Position numbers and translations under genes: made by a program
In this document: positions 53,596 to 64,000 of the stretch, piece by piece
Layout: the number at the start of each line of letters is the position of its first letter
Position numbering within the stretch: position 1 is the stretch's first letter
Source: Lunularia cruciata
Lineage: Eukaryota; Streptophyta; Marchantiopsida; Lunulariales; Lunulariaceae
NCBI GenBank assembly: GCA_948567375.1
Contig: OX419759.1
Location: forward strand, 62,163,493-62,227,492
Reading direction: 5' to 3'
Length of the DNA stretch: 64,000 bases
The notes under the pieces: generated by a model
The model's database searches: none
Told to the model about the DNA's origin: nothing
What the model saw: only the letters and a program-made list of their open reading frames with translations

Positions 53596-54604
53596 ATCCA
53601 TGGCAATTAGAAAAGTCTTGAGTCAAAAGGACAAAAAGAAGAAAGACTATCCAATTTATTATACTAACCAATAGCTTTCAATTGCAAAAAAGAACTATTC
53701 AATGACTAAAAGAGAAGCACTCGGAATGGTGTATGTTGCAAGAAGTTTTGCCACTATTTATTGGGATATGAGTTTGTCTTCTATGTGGACCATTATGCTT
53801 TGCAACATTTGATAAAGAAGGCAGATTTGTCTGGGCAAATTGTAGGATGGATCTTGTTGTTACAAGAATTCACATACACTATACAAGTAAGGAAGGGAGC
53901 TTTGCATTCAAATGGAAACTTCCTAGCCAAGTTAGAAACTCAAGACCAAGACTTGGAAGTTGATGATTGGTTTCATGACAAAGAGTTATATCATTTGATG
54001 GCCATGCAAAGTACAAGGTATACGGCCAAATATCATTATCTGTATACTTTCCAATGTCCTAAGAGACTAGACCTGGAGCAGTCTTCCTCAAGAAAATTAG
54101 ACTGTACCAGCTGAAGCACAACATTTTATTTAAAATGTGCAATTATTGAAGTACTTTGGAGATGCTTGGAAGTCAAAGGAGTAATTGAGTCCTCACACTC
54201 AAAAGCATCAAGAGGACACTATACTATAAAGAAATACTATAAAGAAAATTCTTTCATTGGGATATTGGTGGCCCACACTGTACAAGGATTCTCAAGCCCA
54301 TATCCAACATTGTGATGCCTATGAATAAGAAAGCCTACAACTACTTCCCAATAGCCTTTGAGACCAATTTTGCCATTGGCCCTATTTGAGAAATGGGGAA
54401 TTGATTTTGTGGGTCTGATTCAACCAATGATCCCATTCACAAGGAAGAGAAACATCTGATCTGCACTGATTATGCTACCAAGATGGTTGAAGCCGAGCCA
54501 ATTCAGCGAGATGAGGTGAAAACAGTTGCAGAATTTTTCTTCTAAAACATCATTTCACATTACAGATGTCCTTTGGAATTGGTAAGTGACCAAGAGACTC
54601 ACTT
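53596..54604 (+). pseudogene. OTA-type gypsy RNase H and integrase, continued
   Basis: Picks up as KVLSQKDKKKKDYPIYY, then KNYSMTKREALGMVYVARSF, YEFVFYVDHYALQHLI and LSGQIVGWILLLQEF (RNase H). Integrase pieces follow: WWPTLYKDSQAHIQHCDA (zinc region decayed), WGIDFVGLIQP, DYATKMVEAEPI and PLELVSDQETHF with the second catalytic Asp. The break to copia upstream removed only about 15 residues of RNase H start. It ends at 54604, where chromovirus RT begins. Confidence 0.8.
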
Positions 54605-55067
54605 TTGGATCAATACATGGAGGTATTCTTGGATGATATTTTAATCCATAGCAAGATGAAGGTAGAACACACAAAGAAGTCCAAGAATCACATCCAAGAA
54701 GTCCTAAGACAATTATACTAATAGAAGGTTTACTGCAAGAAGTCCTTTTCCCTTTTAGCAAAAGGAAGTTACTTTCTTGGGTCATAAGGTCTCATTGGAG
54801 ACAATCAAGATGGAAGATGAGAAAATCAAGGCCATTATTGATTGGCCTACTCCAAAAGATGCAAGAGAAGTTTAAGCATTTAATAGATTGGTAAGTATTT
54901 ACCAATAGTTCATCCACTACTATGCTCATGTGGATGGACTATTGACCAATCTATTTAGGGAGATGTCAAGCTTTCAATGGACTACCAAGCATGAAGAAGA
55001 ATTCAAGAGTTGAAGCATATGGTATCTTCAAGACCCATTGTTCAACCATATGATACACAATTACTAG
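54605..55067 (+). pseudogene. Chromovirus reverse transcriptase scrap
   Basis: Reads YMEVFLDDILIHSKMKVEHTKK, VTFLGHKVS-type wording (GSYFLGHKVSLETIKMEDEKIKAIIDWPTPKDARE) and FIHYYAHVDGLLTNLF, matching the complete chromovirus on the plus strand. Here the catalytic pair is intact (FLDD) where the complete element has FLND. It is joined directly to OTA integrase. Confidence 0.82.
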
Positions 55068-55510
55068 GCCTCACCTTGTCTGTGTGCACACTATTCTTCC
55101 CTCTGGCAGTCCGTGGTTGTGCCACAACTTCTTCTTCCTTCTTCTTCTCACCTCCCCGTTCAATCATAGAGACTTCTGGACTTGACTTCCTGATATCCAC
55201 CATCTGCCTTTGGGTTTGCTGAACCTCCGCCTCACCTTCATTGCCATTACTCTATTCTTCACTTCAAAGGGTGAACTCTTCTTCTTCTCCCAATGCTTCT
55301 TCCTTCAATCCGGTTTCCCCTTTGGACTCTTCTTTGGATTTTGGTGTTGATTCCTTCCTTTTCACCGTCAATGCCGCTGGGTTAAGCTTCTGCATCTTCT
55401 GTGGCTGAATTGTTGCAAGGCAACTTCCCGGCTTGGTTCTCTTTCTAGCCCTTGGAATCTGAATTGCTACAATTCTCTCCTTCCGACTTTTCATGTAGTA
55501 CTCATTCCCA
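55068..55510 (-). pseudogene. Basic/acidic fragment related to the 174-1250 ORF
   Basis: Minus-strand frame beginning YYMKSRKERIVAIQIPRARKR, with PQKMQKLNPAALTVKRK and EEALGEEEEFTL. The spacing of YY-K, P-KMQK-NP, K-K and EEE--TL matches YYTKTWKN, PPKMQKNNPRR and EEEPELTL in the 174-1250 ORF. It is cut by the LTR starting at 55527 and by chromovirus RT at its other side. Confidence 0.5.
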
Positions 55511-55691
55511 TTGTTGTCAAAAAAAATGATTCACGAAGAGTTGGTGCCATTTGGTGAGCTCTGAAGTTTTCCTTTGTGTACCTAAGCTCAAGAGTTTCTT
55601 TGTGTTACACAACACTCAGAGCTTAACTTTGTGATACACCAACACATGACTTGGATCTTTACAAAACTAGAATCTTAAGAATATTATTTAG

Positions 55692-55840
55692 TGTCATTTG
55701 AGCAAGTAAATCTTGAGAGAATATTTTTTTTGGTGCCATTTGAGCAAATAAGTCTTATGTAGGTATTTTATTTAGTGTTTTTGAGCAAAAGGATCTCAAG
55801 AGTTAATTTGGGGCACTTTGAGCAAAATAATAATTTTTTT
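55692..55840. repeat. Imperfect tandem array in the LTR, about 40-bp units
   Basis: Four units carry (G/T)TG-CATTTGAGCAAATAA-TCTTA or shorter forms (TTTTTGAGCAAAAGGATCTCAAG, CACTTTGAGCAAAATAATA). Confidence 0.65.
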
Positions 55841-56220
55841 GGGAATTTCCCAAAATGTTGGTTGGGGAGTGCTTGATCTGTGAAGGGAATTCTTGAAGAA
55901 GGCCTTTGAGAAGGCTGGGATAGATAGTGGACAAAGGAGGGGGGGGGGGGTTTTCCCACAGGAGAGGTGACAAGTAAGTGACACAGGTGTGACAAGTGGA
56001 CAAAGAAAGGAATTTTTGAGAGAAATCTGTTGGTCTGTGACTAGAAATAGCAAGAAAGGAGTTAAGGCTTTGGGAGTTTTGCCTTGGATAGGAGTCACCA
56101 ACTGAAGGGTTGAGAGTACTTTTGAGTTTTGGGGGAGCCTTGGTCTGTGACAATGGAGAGGAGAAAGAGTTATTATTTTCTCACAAGGGGATTGTAGGGT
56201 TTTGATAGTACAGGGGCAAG

Positions 56221-56420
56221 NNNNNNNNNNNNNNNNNNNNNNNNNNNNNNNNNNNNNNNNNNNNNNNNNNNNNNNNNNNNNNNNNNNNNNNNNNNNNNNN
56301 NNNNNNNNNNNNNNNNNNNNNNNNNNNNNNNNNNNNNNNNNNNNNNNNNNNNNNNNNNNNNNNNNNNNNNNNNNNNNNNNNNNNNNNNNNNNNNNNNNNN
56401 NNNNNNNNNNNNNNNNNNNN
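56221..56420. other. Assembly gap (200 N)
   Basis: A run of exactly 200 N, a conventional placeholder; true length unknown. It falls in the LTR, where a second near-identical copy would hinder assembly. Confidence 0.99.
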
Positions 56421-57938
56421 GCTTGTCTGTACAGAGAATTAGGGATTCAAAAGGGAATGTGAGAGTTGGCTTGGCAGGAAGAAAGGAAGGAGTGTGCTGC
56501 AGGGAAGAGTCGTTGAGAGAGAAAAAGTTGAACTGGAATGAGTTGGGAGAGTTATGCTTCAAGAGAGAAATGTTGATCAGGTCTCAACTAAGTGAGTCAT
56601 GCTTCAAGAGGATTGAGAGAGCAGGGTAGTGGAGGGAGAGAGTTTTCTTGAAGGACAGTGCAAAATTTCAAAGAGTGAAGGTCTGAACAGGAAGAGAGGA
56701 TAGTGGAGAATCATTCAAGAGAGAAAGGACTTCTCAAAGGTTGGCTTCTGCTCTGGTTTGAGATAGGGACCAATGAAAGGTAGACAAATCTTCAAAGGAT
56801 TAGGTTGGAAAGTCAGAAAAGAGAAAAGCTTGGGAGCAAAAGAAGGATTTTTGAGGAGGATGTAGGGCTTGCTGAGGAGTTGACATGGAAGAAATCTTGC
56901 AAAGGAACACAAGGGAGTGTGAGGGATTTTGAATGTGCCAAAGTGCTACTAAGGAGGAAAATATAGAGGGACTTGGACTATGATAGGAAGACGGGAAGAA
57001 GGAGAAATTCAAATAGGAATTTGGACTGGAGACTGTGACAAAATCAAGAGAGACATTAGAATTCATGAGATGTTTGGAGAAAATGCTTTGCTGAAGAGGT
57101 GACAAGAGAGGAAGAAATTTTCAAGAGAAATCTGCTGGATGTGCATGGCAAGAGACCAAGAAGAGAAATGCCAAAGGTGACAAAAAGACAAATTTGCAAT
57201 GAGAAGAGGGGAGAATCACCAAAGGAGATCTGTCGAGTAGCAATCTTGGGGCGTCACGCAAAGAATTGCAGACTTGAAGCTAAATGATGTAAGGGAAAGA
57301 GTTAGGACCTGGATGTTTCCTATTCTATATATGCTTGATTAGACAATGTGCTTGATGCAAAACTATTCAGTCTGAGTTTTGATCATCCTAAAGAATTTAT
57401 GAATTTTGGAGAACTTGGTGCGGTGATGGAAGTGGCGTTCCTTGTGAATGGATGTGTATGTAAAAGATAAGCAAACAGTGATAAGGAAAGAATGAAAAGT
57501 TTGGCACTCACTCCGGTCCATGGAAGTGAGTCAAGTCTCTGGACAAAACCCCGGGGTCAAATCAGCTGCATGACCTGCGGACTAGTCCATGAATCCCACC
57601 AAGTTTGTGCTTGGACCAGGCCTGACTATTACAGCAAAAACCCCACCCATCTAAGAATGATAGACTAAGAAAAGAGTTTGAAATGACAGATCAGGAATAG
57701 TAGCCAAAGAACAAGCAGAAAAAAAAACCTAAAGCCTATGCAGGTATTCATTGACAAGGATCAACATCCGAATAGTGACAAACAATCTCTCAAGAGAAGC
57801 TGTTGTCATAAATCCAGAGAACAGAACTAGTGCCAGACTAAGGAAGAACTGCCAAGTCTATGACAAACAAGACAGCCTAAGCACATGCAGCTAGGTGCCC
57901 GATGCAATTTCAAGACCTTACAATCCCCGCGACATAAG

Positions 57939-57956
57939 TGGCGACCATGCTGGGGA
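57939..57956 (+). other. Primer-binding site candidate
   Basis: TGGCGACCATGCTGGGGA resembles the TGGCGAC-x-CTGGGGA primer site of plant OTA gypsy elements. The tRNA partner cannot be named with certainty. Confidence 0.65.
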
Positions 57957-58063
57957 ATCTTGTGGCTTGTGCTTAGACATTAGAACCAGTTGGAGTTGGA
58001 GAAGGGAACAGGGACGGATTGGACTAAGCTAGGGGGATAGTAGTTATTAATGCTGATGGAAGG

Positions 58064-59928
58064 ATGGGGCCAGAAGCCTCGTCTGCAGTTATGACAAGGG
58101 AACAAGAGATCTTGCTGATTGTCATGGCAACCATGAGAACCATGAAGGATCAAGATGAGGAAAGAGATAGGGTGAAAGTGTGGTCTTCACAAGTCACAAA
58201 GTGCCTACGTGCTGTGGTAGACCAGCAAGGGGAGTTTGACGGTAAGGACGTGACCAAGTACTTGAAGGTCTACTAGAGAGAGGTAAAACTTCATGATTTG
58301 GATGAGAACGTTGCCATTGCTAGGTTTCCAATGGTGGCAGAGCTTGAAATCAAGAAGGTGGTTGAGGGCGTGGTGAGAGGGGCGGAGACATGGGAAGAAT
58401 TCTCTCAGATGATGAACAAAGAATTCTTGCTGCAGGATGCAGATCGGGTCACCCAGGCCATGTTCTTGGACTGGGTGAACAATAGGAGTAAAATTCTAGG
58501 GCCTCAAGATCTCTTAAGGGAGTTTAATAAGAGGCTGGGACATCTGTCAACCTATGAAGCTAAGGCCATTAACTATTTTCTGCAAGCTATAGATAGTCAT
58601 TTGCAAGATGAGTTGGAATACACACTCAATTTGCTCCAACCTGATTGGTTGGGAGCAGTAGAGTGGAGAAAGATTGAGGAGGCGGTTGTCTGGGTGAGCC
58701 ATAGGCGGAGGCAGAGAGAGCTGGATGAAGAAGCAATAGCCAAAGCGCCTATTTGGAGTAACGTGGTTGGGTCCGAGAGAGAGAGAAGGTGGAATAGTGA
58801 GTGAGTGAGATGACCAAAGAAGGAGTAATTGATGAGATCTCATGACTGATGGAGGGGCTGAAGATTTTGACCACCAAGGTCGACCAGCTGCAGTGTGGAA
58901 GTAGCACTGCAAGAACAGATGGAGAGAGGAGGCAGCCCCATTGGTGCATGTGGTGTGACAGTAAGAGTCATGCCAAAAGAGACTGCCAAGAGCTATCAAA
59001 AGTAGTACGCAAACAGTGCGTGAAGTTTGTTGGGGAACCCGGGATGAAGAAGATAGCCTTCTACGATACTGGAGAGCCAATACCATTCAACGGTAACAGG
59101 GGAGGAATGAAGGCTTTGCTAGAAAGACACATGGGCAAATGTGAAGTAGGTATGGCAGTTGTTGCTTTTGAGCCTAGTGTGTATAGTGCGGTGAGTGAGA
59201 TGAAGCAGTGTGCAGACCTAGGAGAAGTGGAGAAGAAGAGACTTGCAGAGCAGGTCTAGAGGAAATTGGGATGGGATGTGCTAGTAGCAATAATTGCTAT
59301 CACAATGGAAGTTGGTGCTACTTGGGATGAAATGGTGGAGGAGAAAGGGAAGTCTGATCATCGGGCAAAGAGTGAAGGGCAAGCAAGAGAAAAGCAACAA
59401 CAGATCAAAAGGAAGGAGGTGCAATTTAGTGATGCACAGCAGAGCAAAGATCAGAGTTTGGATGTTGGAGAAGAGTCTCGGATGAATGCATATGGGGCCG
59501 CAAACCAGAAACCGAGAGAGAGATCTCCTAGGAAGTGATTGGGTTGGCTGTTGAGCCGGGACACAGAGATGGAACTTGATCCTCAAGAGATTGCTACAAA
59601 GTTGTGGAAACAAGAGGTGAGAGGGTTCACAAATAAGGAGTTCTTTGGTAGCTTGAGAAAGGATTTGCAGGATCTTATCTTGGTCAAAGCAAAGAAGAAG
59701 CGGTTCTACAAGGAAGGACCACACACGTCTTTGCTGTATGAGGATGGGAATGAGGCGGAAGGAGAAGTAGGGACTTTTGGCCTAGAGCTAGAGCAGGAAA
59801 TCCAGATGATGAGATCAAGGAAGCACGTGTCTATGATGCTGCTCTTGAGGATGAGAAGTCTTAAGTGCCCTTGTCAGAAGAGGTGCAAGACTCTTTCTGG
59901 GCGAGAAGTTGCAGCAAGTGTGAGATGA
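58064..59928 (+). pseudogene. Gypsy gag
   Basis: Begins MGPEASSAVMTREQEI. The first two frames (58064-58276 and 58298-58804) are in one phase, separated by a TAG; a phase change near 58810 leads to 58849-59259, 59266-59538 and 59539-59928, separated by TAG and TGA. The capsid-like part (AEDLEIKKVVEG-type region, WEEFSQMMNKEF, LQAIDSHLQDELEY) precedes one intact zinc knuckle CMWCDSKSHAKRDC near 58950. The downstream part is Lys/Glu/Gln-rich. It would form the particle and bind RNA. Confidence 0.8.
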
Positions 59929-60250
59929 AGATGCAAGGAGTGAAGCACCCGGTGAGAGCACCGATCGATTTAGGATCAGAGGTCAACCTCATGTCAAAGG
60001 CTGTCTACAAAGAAGGACGTTGGAAGGTGGACCGCGACATTGACTGGAAGGTAAAGTTTGTAAATAGAACCAGGAATGCATTGTGGGGAGCTTGTCCAGA
60101 TGTCAAGATCAAGATAGGGAATGTGGTAGAGCCTATCAATGTGTTTGTGCATGATACCTTGCCCTACCTGGTGATCCTAGGTCAGCCCTTCATCACTTAG
60201 TTCAGGATGGAGAGCAAAGTCATGAATGATGGGTCTCACGTGGCAAAGGT
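59865..60250 (+). pseudogene. Gypsy aspartic protease
   Basis: A 111-codon frame with active site APIDLGSEVNLMSK near residue 32 and a closing VILGQPFI motif; a TAG near 60200 ends it before the conserved domain end. It matures the Gag-Pol polyprotein. Confidence 0.82.
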
Positions 60251-60839
60251 CAGGAGTTAGAACGGGACCATAATAGTGCAATTCCCTATTGTTTTGCTGG
60301 GTAGTGATAGGAATAGGAGAGAGTTGAGAGATCTAGAGAAGCCTACTAGAAGGTGGAGTTTCCACTAGGCACCTTGGCAAAGAAAGTGGGAGGACAAAGC
60401 ACCGTATATTGTATCCCACCGCAAAAAATCAGCAAGGAAGACTATTTTGATAGGACCTACGTGGGAATCTAGAGTGGTAGAACTGTTTGCTTTGCACACG
60501 TAGAGAGCACCTCGGGAATTTTTCAGAAAAGAATGAAAAGGAAAGAGAAAGTTCTAAAAATAGCAAGGGGAATGGATGATAGCAAGACTATTATTGGAGT
60601 GTTGGAGGATTGGGGAGAAGGCAGGGCAGTTCAGAAGGTGATTGGGGTAATGGAGAAAGGGGAACCTGTGATTGAAATAGGAAAGGAGCTTCATGAAGCA
60701 CTTTCAGAGTTGGTTCATGAAGTGGAATGTAACACTAAGTACAAAACAGTGGACAAGAAGGTTTGTCTCATTGCTGTCCCATTGCCATTGGATGCTTCTG
60801 AATTTTTGCATAGGACTAGAGACAAACCAAGATGAGACA

Positions 60840-62569
60840 AGAAAAGGATATTGGTCATTCGTTTACTAAAGAGACCTTGGATGAGCTTACAGTCGGAGGG
60901 AATGGTTTGCTCACAAAGGTTGAGCAATATGCATTTAAGGAAATGATTGGTAAGTGTGGGAAAGCTTTTTCTTTCAAGATAGAGGAGATTGGGTGTGTGA
61001 ACCTGTAGGAAGTCACACCAATTATAATTTTCACAGTTCTGCATGTACCATGGGATCTGAGACCAATACTGGTGCCAAAGGTGCTTCTACACCAGCTGAC
61101 GGAACTATTGAAAGAGAAAGTTCAGGCAAAGATTTTAGAACCATCAGAAGCGCCACACTCAAATCACTAGTTCACAGTCAGGAAGAAGATCAGGAACTTG
61201 CAGTTCATAGAGGATATGCAACCACCAAATAAGGTAACAATTTGGAATTCTGGTGTAGGACCAACTGTGGATGAATTCGCTGAGGAGTTTGCAAGGAGTG
61301 CAATTTACTATATAGGAGATTTGTATTGATTTAGGTTATGATGAGTTTCAGCTTGCTGAAGTGAGCCGAGACATAACAACCATGTAAACACCATTTGGGC
61401 TGATGCGTATGTGCACTCTCTTGATAGGAGCTACTAACTCTATGGTGCATATGCAAAGCGCTATGAATCTAATTCTGCAATCCTTTATCCTTGAGAAGAC
61501 CCGTCCATTCCTGGATGATATATCTATCAAGGGCTGCACAAAGAGCGAGAAGGATGAAATCTTGATGGAGATGGGTATTAGGAGGTTTGTCATGGATCAT
61601 ATTCAGAATGTGGAAGCAATACTAAGGAGGTTGATGGAAGCGGGGGTGAATCTCTCTGGAGAGAAGTCTGCATCTGGGCTTGGAGAAATCCTTGTGGTGG
61701 GACACCTTTGTGGCTTGTATGGGAGGAAGCCAAATCTAGAGAAGGTGGACGCTATCGGGAAGATCAAGGACTATTCCTTGGTTCAAGAGGTAAGACGGTT
61801 CCTAGGAGCATGTGTTTTCTACCGTATATGGATCTTGCATTTTGCTCATGTTGCAAAACTGCTCTACTAGCTTTTGGGGAAAAGGATCAGATTTGTTTGG
61901 AGGTTGGAGCATTTGGTTGCTATGGCAAAGCTGAAGCAAGTGCTACAGAACCCGCCAATGCTCCACCCGCTTGACTACTGCTGTGGGTGACCGATCATAG
62001 TTATAGTTGACTTGAGTCCCTATGCTGTTGGTTGGGCTGTGGGCCAAGACAACAAGAACGGCAGTAGATTTGCAGCAAGGTTTGGAACAAGGATCTTCAC
62101 TGAACAATAGCGGAGGTATCCTTAGATCAAATGGGAATTGTGGGGTGCCAAGATAGCGCTAAGGTAGGATAGAAACAACCTAATTGGTGCCTATGTCATC
62201 TTAGAAATAGATTGTTTGCCACTACTTGGAATGGTTGCCAATTGGGACACTCTAGACATTGCAATGTTGCATTGGATAGCGTTCATTTGAATATTTAATC
62301 CATAACTAAGGTACATAGTTGGGAAGGACAATCCTGTGGCTTATATGCTGTCTAGAGCATGTTATGAAGAAACCAAAAATGATTATATGGTGGATGTGCA
62401 TGAGCTAGATTTGAATTTACCCTTTAGAGAAGAGCTGTATAGGGATGATCTTCTGATTGTTAGAAAGTATCTTAGTTCTCTAGAGAAAAACTCAGAATGG
62501 ACTAGGGAAGAGTTTGAGAAGATTAGAAGGAAGTCCGGCAAATTTCTATTGAAGGACGAGTATCTTTAG
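60840..62569 (+). pseudogene. Gypsy reverse transcriptase and RNase H
   Basis: RT starts near 60855 (GHSFTKETLDELTVGGNG, KCGKAFSFKIEEIGC), then in another frame VTPIIIFTVLHVPWDL, IWNSGVGPTVDEFAEEFA, and the catalytic RPFLDDISIKGC in the 61403-61870 frame with VRRFLGACVFYRIW. RNase H follows: IIVIVDLSPYAVGWAVGQ, EIDCLPLLGMV and VGKDNPVAYMLSR to 62350, then a spacer to 62569. About ten stops or shifts. The two RT Asp residues are kept. Confidence 0.85.
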
Positions 62570-63735
62570 CAAAGGCCTAAGGACCGCTCTGGAGTTTTGT
62601 TGAGAGTGTTGGGAGATGAGGAGACAAAGCAGAGAGTGCTATGGGAGTTGCATGATGCAGAGGCTGCCAGACATCATGGGGTTTAGGGTACATACGAGCG
62701 CATCCGGGGTTTGTACTGGTGGCCAAGTCTTTATACTAAGGTACGGCGGTATGTGGAGACCTGTGAAATTTTTCAGATCTACTCCAAGGTAAGGCACAAG
62801 GATGGTATGAAACCTACTTACCCGCTGAACCTTCATTTTTAATGGGTTTTGGACTTGGTTCATATGCCTTTAGGAGTCTAGGGAGCTAAATATCTAGTAC
62901 TCCCCAGGGAGGATCTGTCTAACTATGTGGAAGGAAGGGCATTGTCATCTACACATACCCAACAGGTGTGCCGGTTTATCTTAGAGGATATTATTGCTAG
63001 GCACGGGTGCTTCTACAAGATGAGGGCGGATCAAAGGGAGTTGGACACAAAGGAAGCAGCTGAGTTCTTTGCTAAATTCAACATCAAACTGAACCTGACA
63101 ATTGCCTACAATCCTAAGGCCAACAGTAAGTGTGAATAGGGTCATCTGCCGATAGTGAATACACTGGTGAAGGCCTGCCAAGGTGAGCCATACAAATGGC
63201 CTGATTTGTTACCGTAAGCACTCATGGCAGATCAGATAACTTGCAGCTCGGTGACTAGGATGCCGCCCCCTGAACTAGTATCATGGCACTTACCTATTAT
63301 GCATGTGGAGGAGGACATCATTAGCTAGGGAATTGTTCAGTGGGAGGATAACGTGTCTACAAAGGAATTGATTTTGCGTAGGATCAAGCATTTTGACTTG
63401 ACATGCAGAGAATACAAGTGGCACGCGAGAAGGTGAAGGAAGCACGGCTAAGGAGCAAAATATACATTGACAAGACTCACCGGCTGCGGCTAGTGCCAAT
63501 CCTTGAAGGGGACTGGGTGCTGATTTCAGATAGCAGTATAGATGTACAACATTTGGCGCTCAAGAAGTTTGCTCGCCGTTGGCATGGACCATTTGTTATC
63601 ACCAAAGTTCACAAAAATGCCACCTACAGCGTGCAAGAGCTAGATGGTGTTGAATATTGTCTGCCATACGTAGGGAAAAGGGTTAAATTTTCAAATGGAG
63701 ATCGGGAACCGGAGGGAAAGAGACCACGACTGTAG
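62570..63735 (+). pseudogene. Gypsy integrase without chromodomain
   Basis: Zinc region WELHDAEAARHHG ... YVETCEIF (second Cys lost), core LDLVHMPLGV, then MRADQRELDTKEAAEFFAKF and IAYNPKANSKCE*GH, so Asp, Asp and Glu are all traceable. C-terminal frame 63403-63735 (MQRIQVAREKVKEARLRSKIY, EGDWVLISDSS, RWHGPFVITKVHKNATYSVQELDG) ends KRPRL without a chromodomain or PHD finger, unlike the other two element types here. Confidence 0.85.
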
Positions 63736-63846
63736 TTCTGAAGATGTTTCAGATGGTGCCACGGAAGGGAACTAAAAATTTTACATGTTGAACTATGTTG
63801 GCACAAACCGGAGGCTGCACAGGATTGGTAGATGTCTTTGGGAAAA

Positions 63847-64000
63847 TGATTCACAAAGAGTTGGTGCCATTTGGTGAGCTCTAGAGTTTCCCTTTGTGAT
63901 ACCTAAGCTCAAGAGTTTCTTTGTGTTACACAACACTCGGAGCTTAACTTTGTGATACACTAACACATGACTTGTTTAAGGATCTAGAATCTCAAGAATA
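63847..64000 (+). repeat. Start of the 3' LTR (cut by the window end)
   Basis: TGATTCACAAAGAGTTGG onward repeats 55527-55680 at about 95% by eye. Differences include a dropped and an added base. The remaining LTR and the right target duplication are outside the window. Confidence 0.92.

Larger units (their letters stand above)
55527..57934 (+). repeat. 5' LTR of a large gypsy element (2.4 kb)
   Basis: Starts TGATTCACGAAGAG; the same sequence restarts at 63847, preceded there by a GGGAAAA purine run, proving the LTR pair. The right end is set at GCGACA (57934), four bases before the primer site. It contains the assembly gap, a 12-G run (55939-55950) and a short tandem array. LTRs of this length are usual in Tat/Athila-type elements. 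Confidence 0.8.

Noticed and set aside
1-64000. CRISPR arrays, bacterial operons or a viral defence system
   Set aside because: No regularly spaced repeats with unique spacers and no prokaryotic gene organisation; everything points to a plant nuclear genome.

Overview
This is a land-plant nuclear window made almost entirely of decayed transposable elements, with one convincing host gene. The clues are Ty3/gypsy and Ty1/copia polyproteins, a PIF/Harbinger transposase relic, tRNA-derived short retroposons and a broken chloroplast atpB copy. The atpB copy is very AT-rich, and the low-complexity acidic and coiled-coil repeat ORFs look to me like those of bryophytes, so a liverwort-like genome is my best guess. 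That last step is inference.

Layout. 1-3250: first copy of a repeat family encoding an acidic ORF and a coiled-coil ORF, with a conserved 3' region. 3361-5000: forward 3' half of a chromovirus (integrase, chromodomain, LTR). 5001-9595: mostly non-coding, with tandem duplications and two short retroposons. 9596-10090: plastid atpB relic. 10153-15733: a structurally complete chromovirus on the minus strand (two LTRs, initiator-Met primer site, GAAAG target duplication) whose reverse transcriptase and integrase have both lost a catalytic residue. 17619-18736 and 27340-28570: two copies of a non-LTR retroelement C-terminus. 20456-25400: minus-strand gypsy remains whose integrase ends in a PHD finger, interrupted by a truncated chromovirus (21084-23384).

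28874-37012: the gene-bearing interval, with an ankyrin-repeat/PGG-like membrane protein (31139-32743) among several short retroposons. 37013-44390: largely featureless apart from a 136-bp tandem duplication and a Harbinger relic. 44400-47813: chromovirus debris fused to the second acidic/coiled-coil copy. 47814-55067: a forward OTA-type (Tat/Athila-like) gypsy element split by a reverse copia fragment and ended by a chromovirus RT scrap. 55527 to the window end: a forward gypsy element with a 2.4-kb 5' LTR holding a 200-N assembly gap, gag-PR-RT-RH-IN, and the start of its 3' LTR.

Three signals stand out. The first is a tRNA-derived SINE family with oligo-T 3' ends, 5' truncations and target duplications (about ten copies). 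The second is perfect heat-shock-element arrays in the U3 of the chromovirus LTRs, just upstream of the TATA box. The third is the PHD-finger integrase. Most in-frame stops I traced are TGA or TAG where CGA or CAG would be expected, and both lost catalytic residues are G-to-A, as methylcytosine decay would produce.
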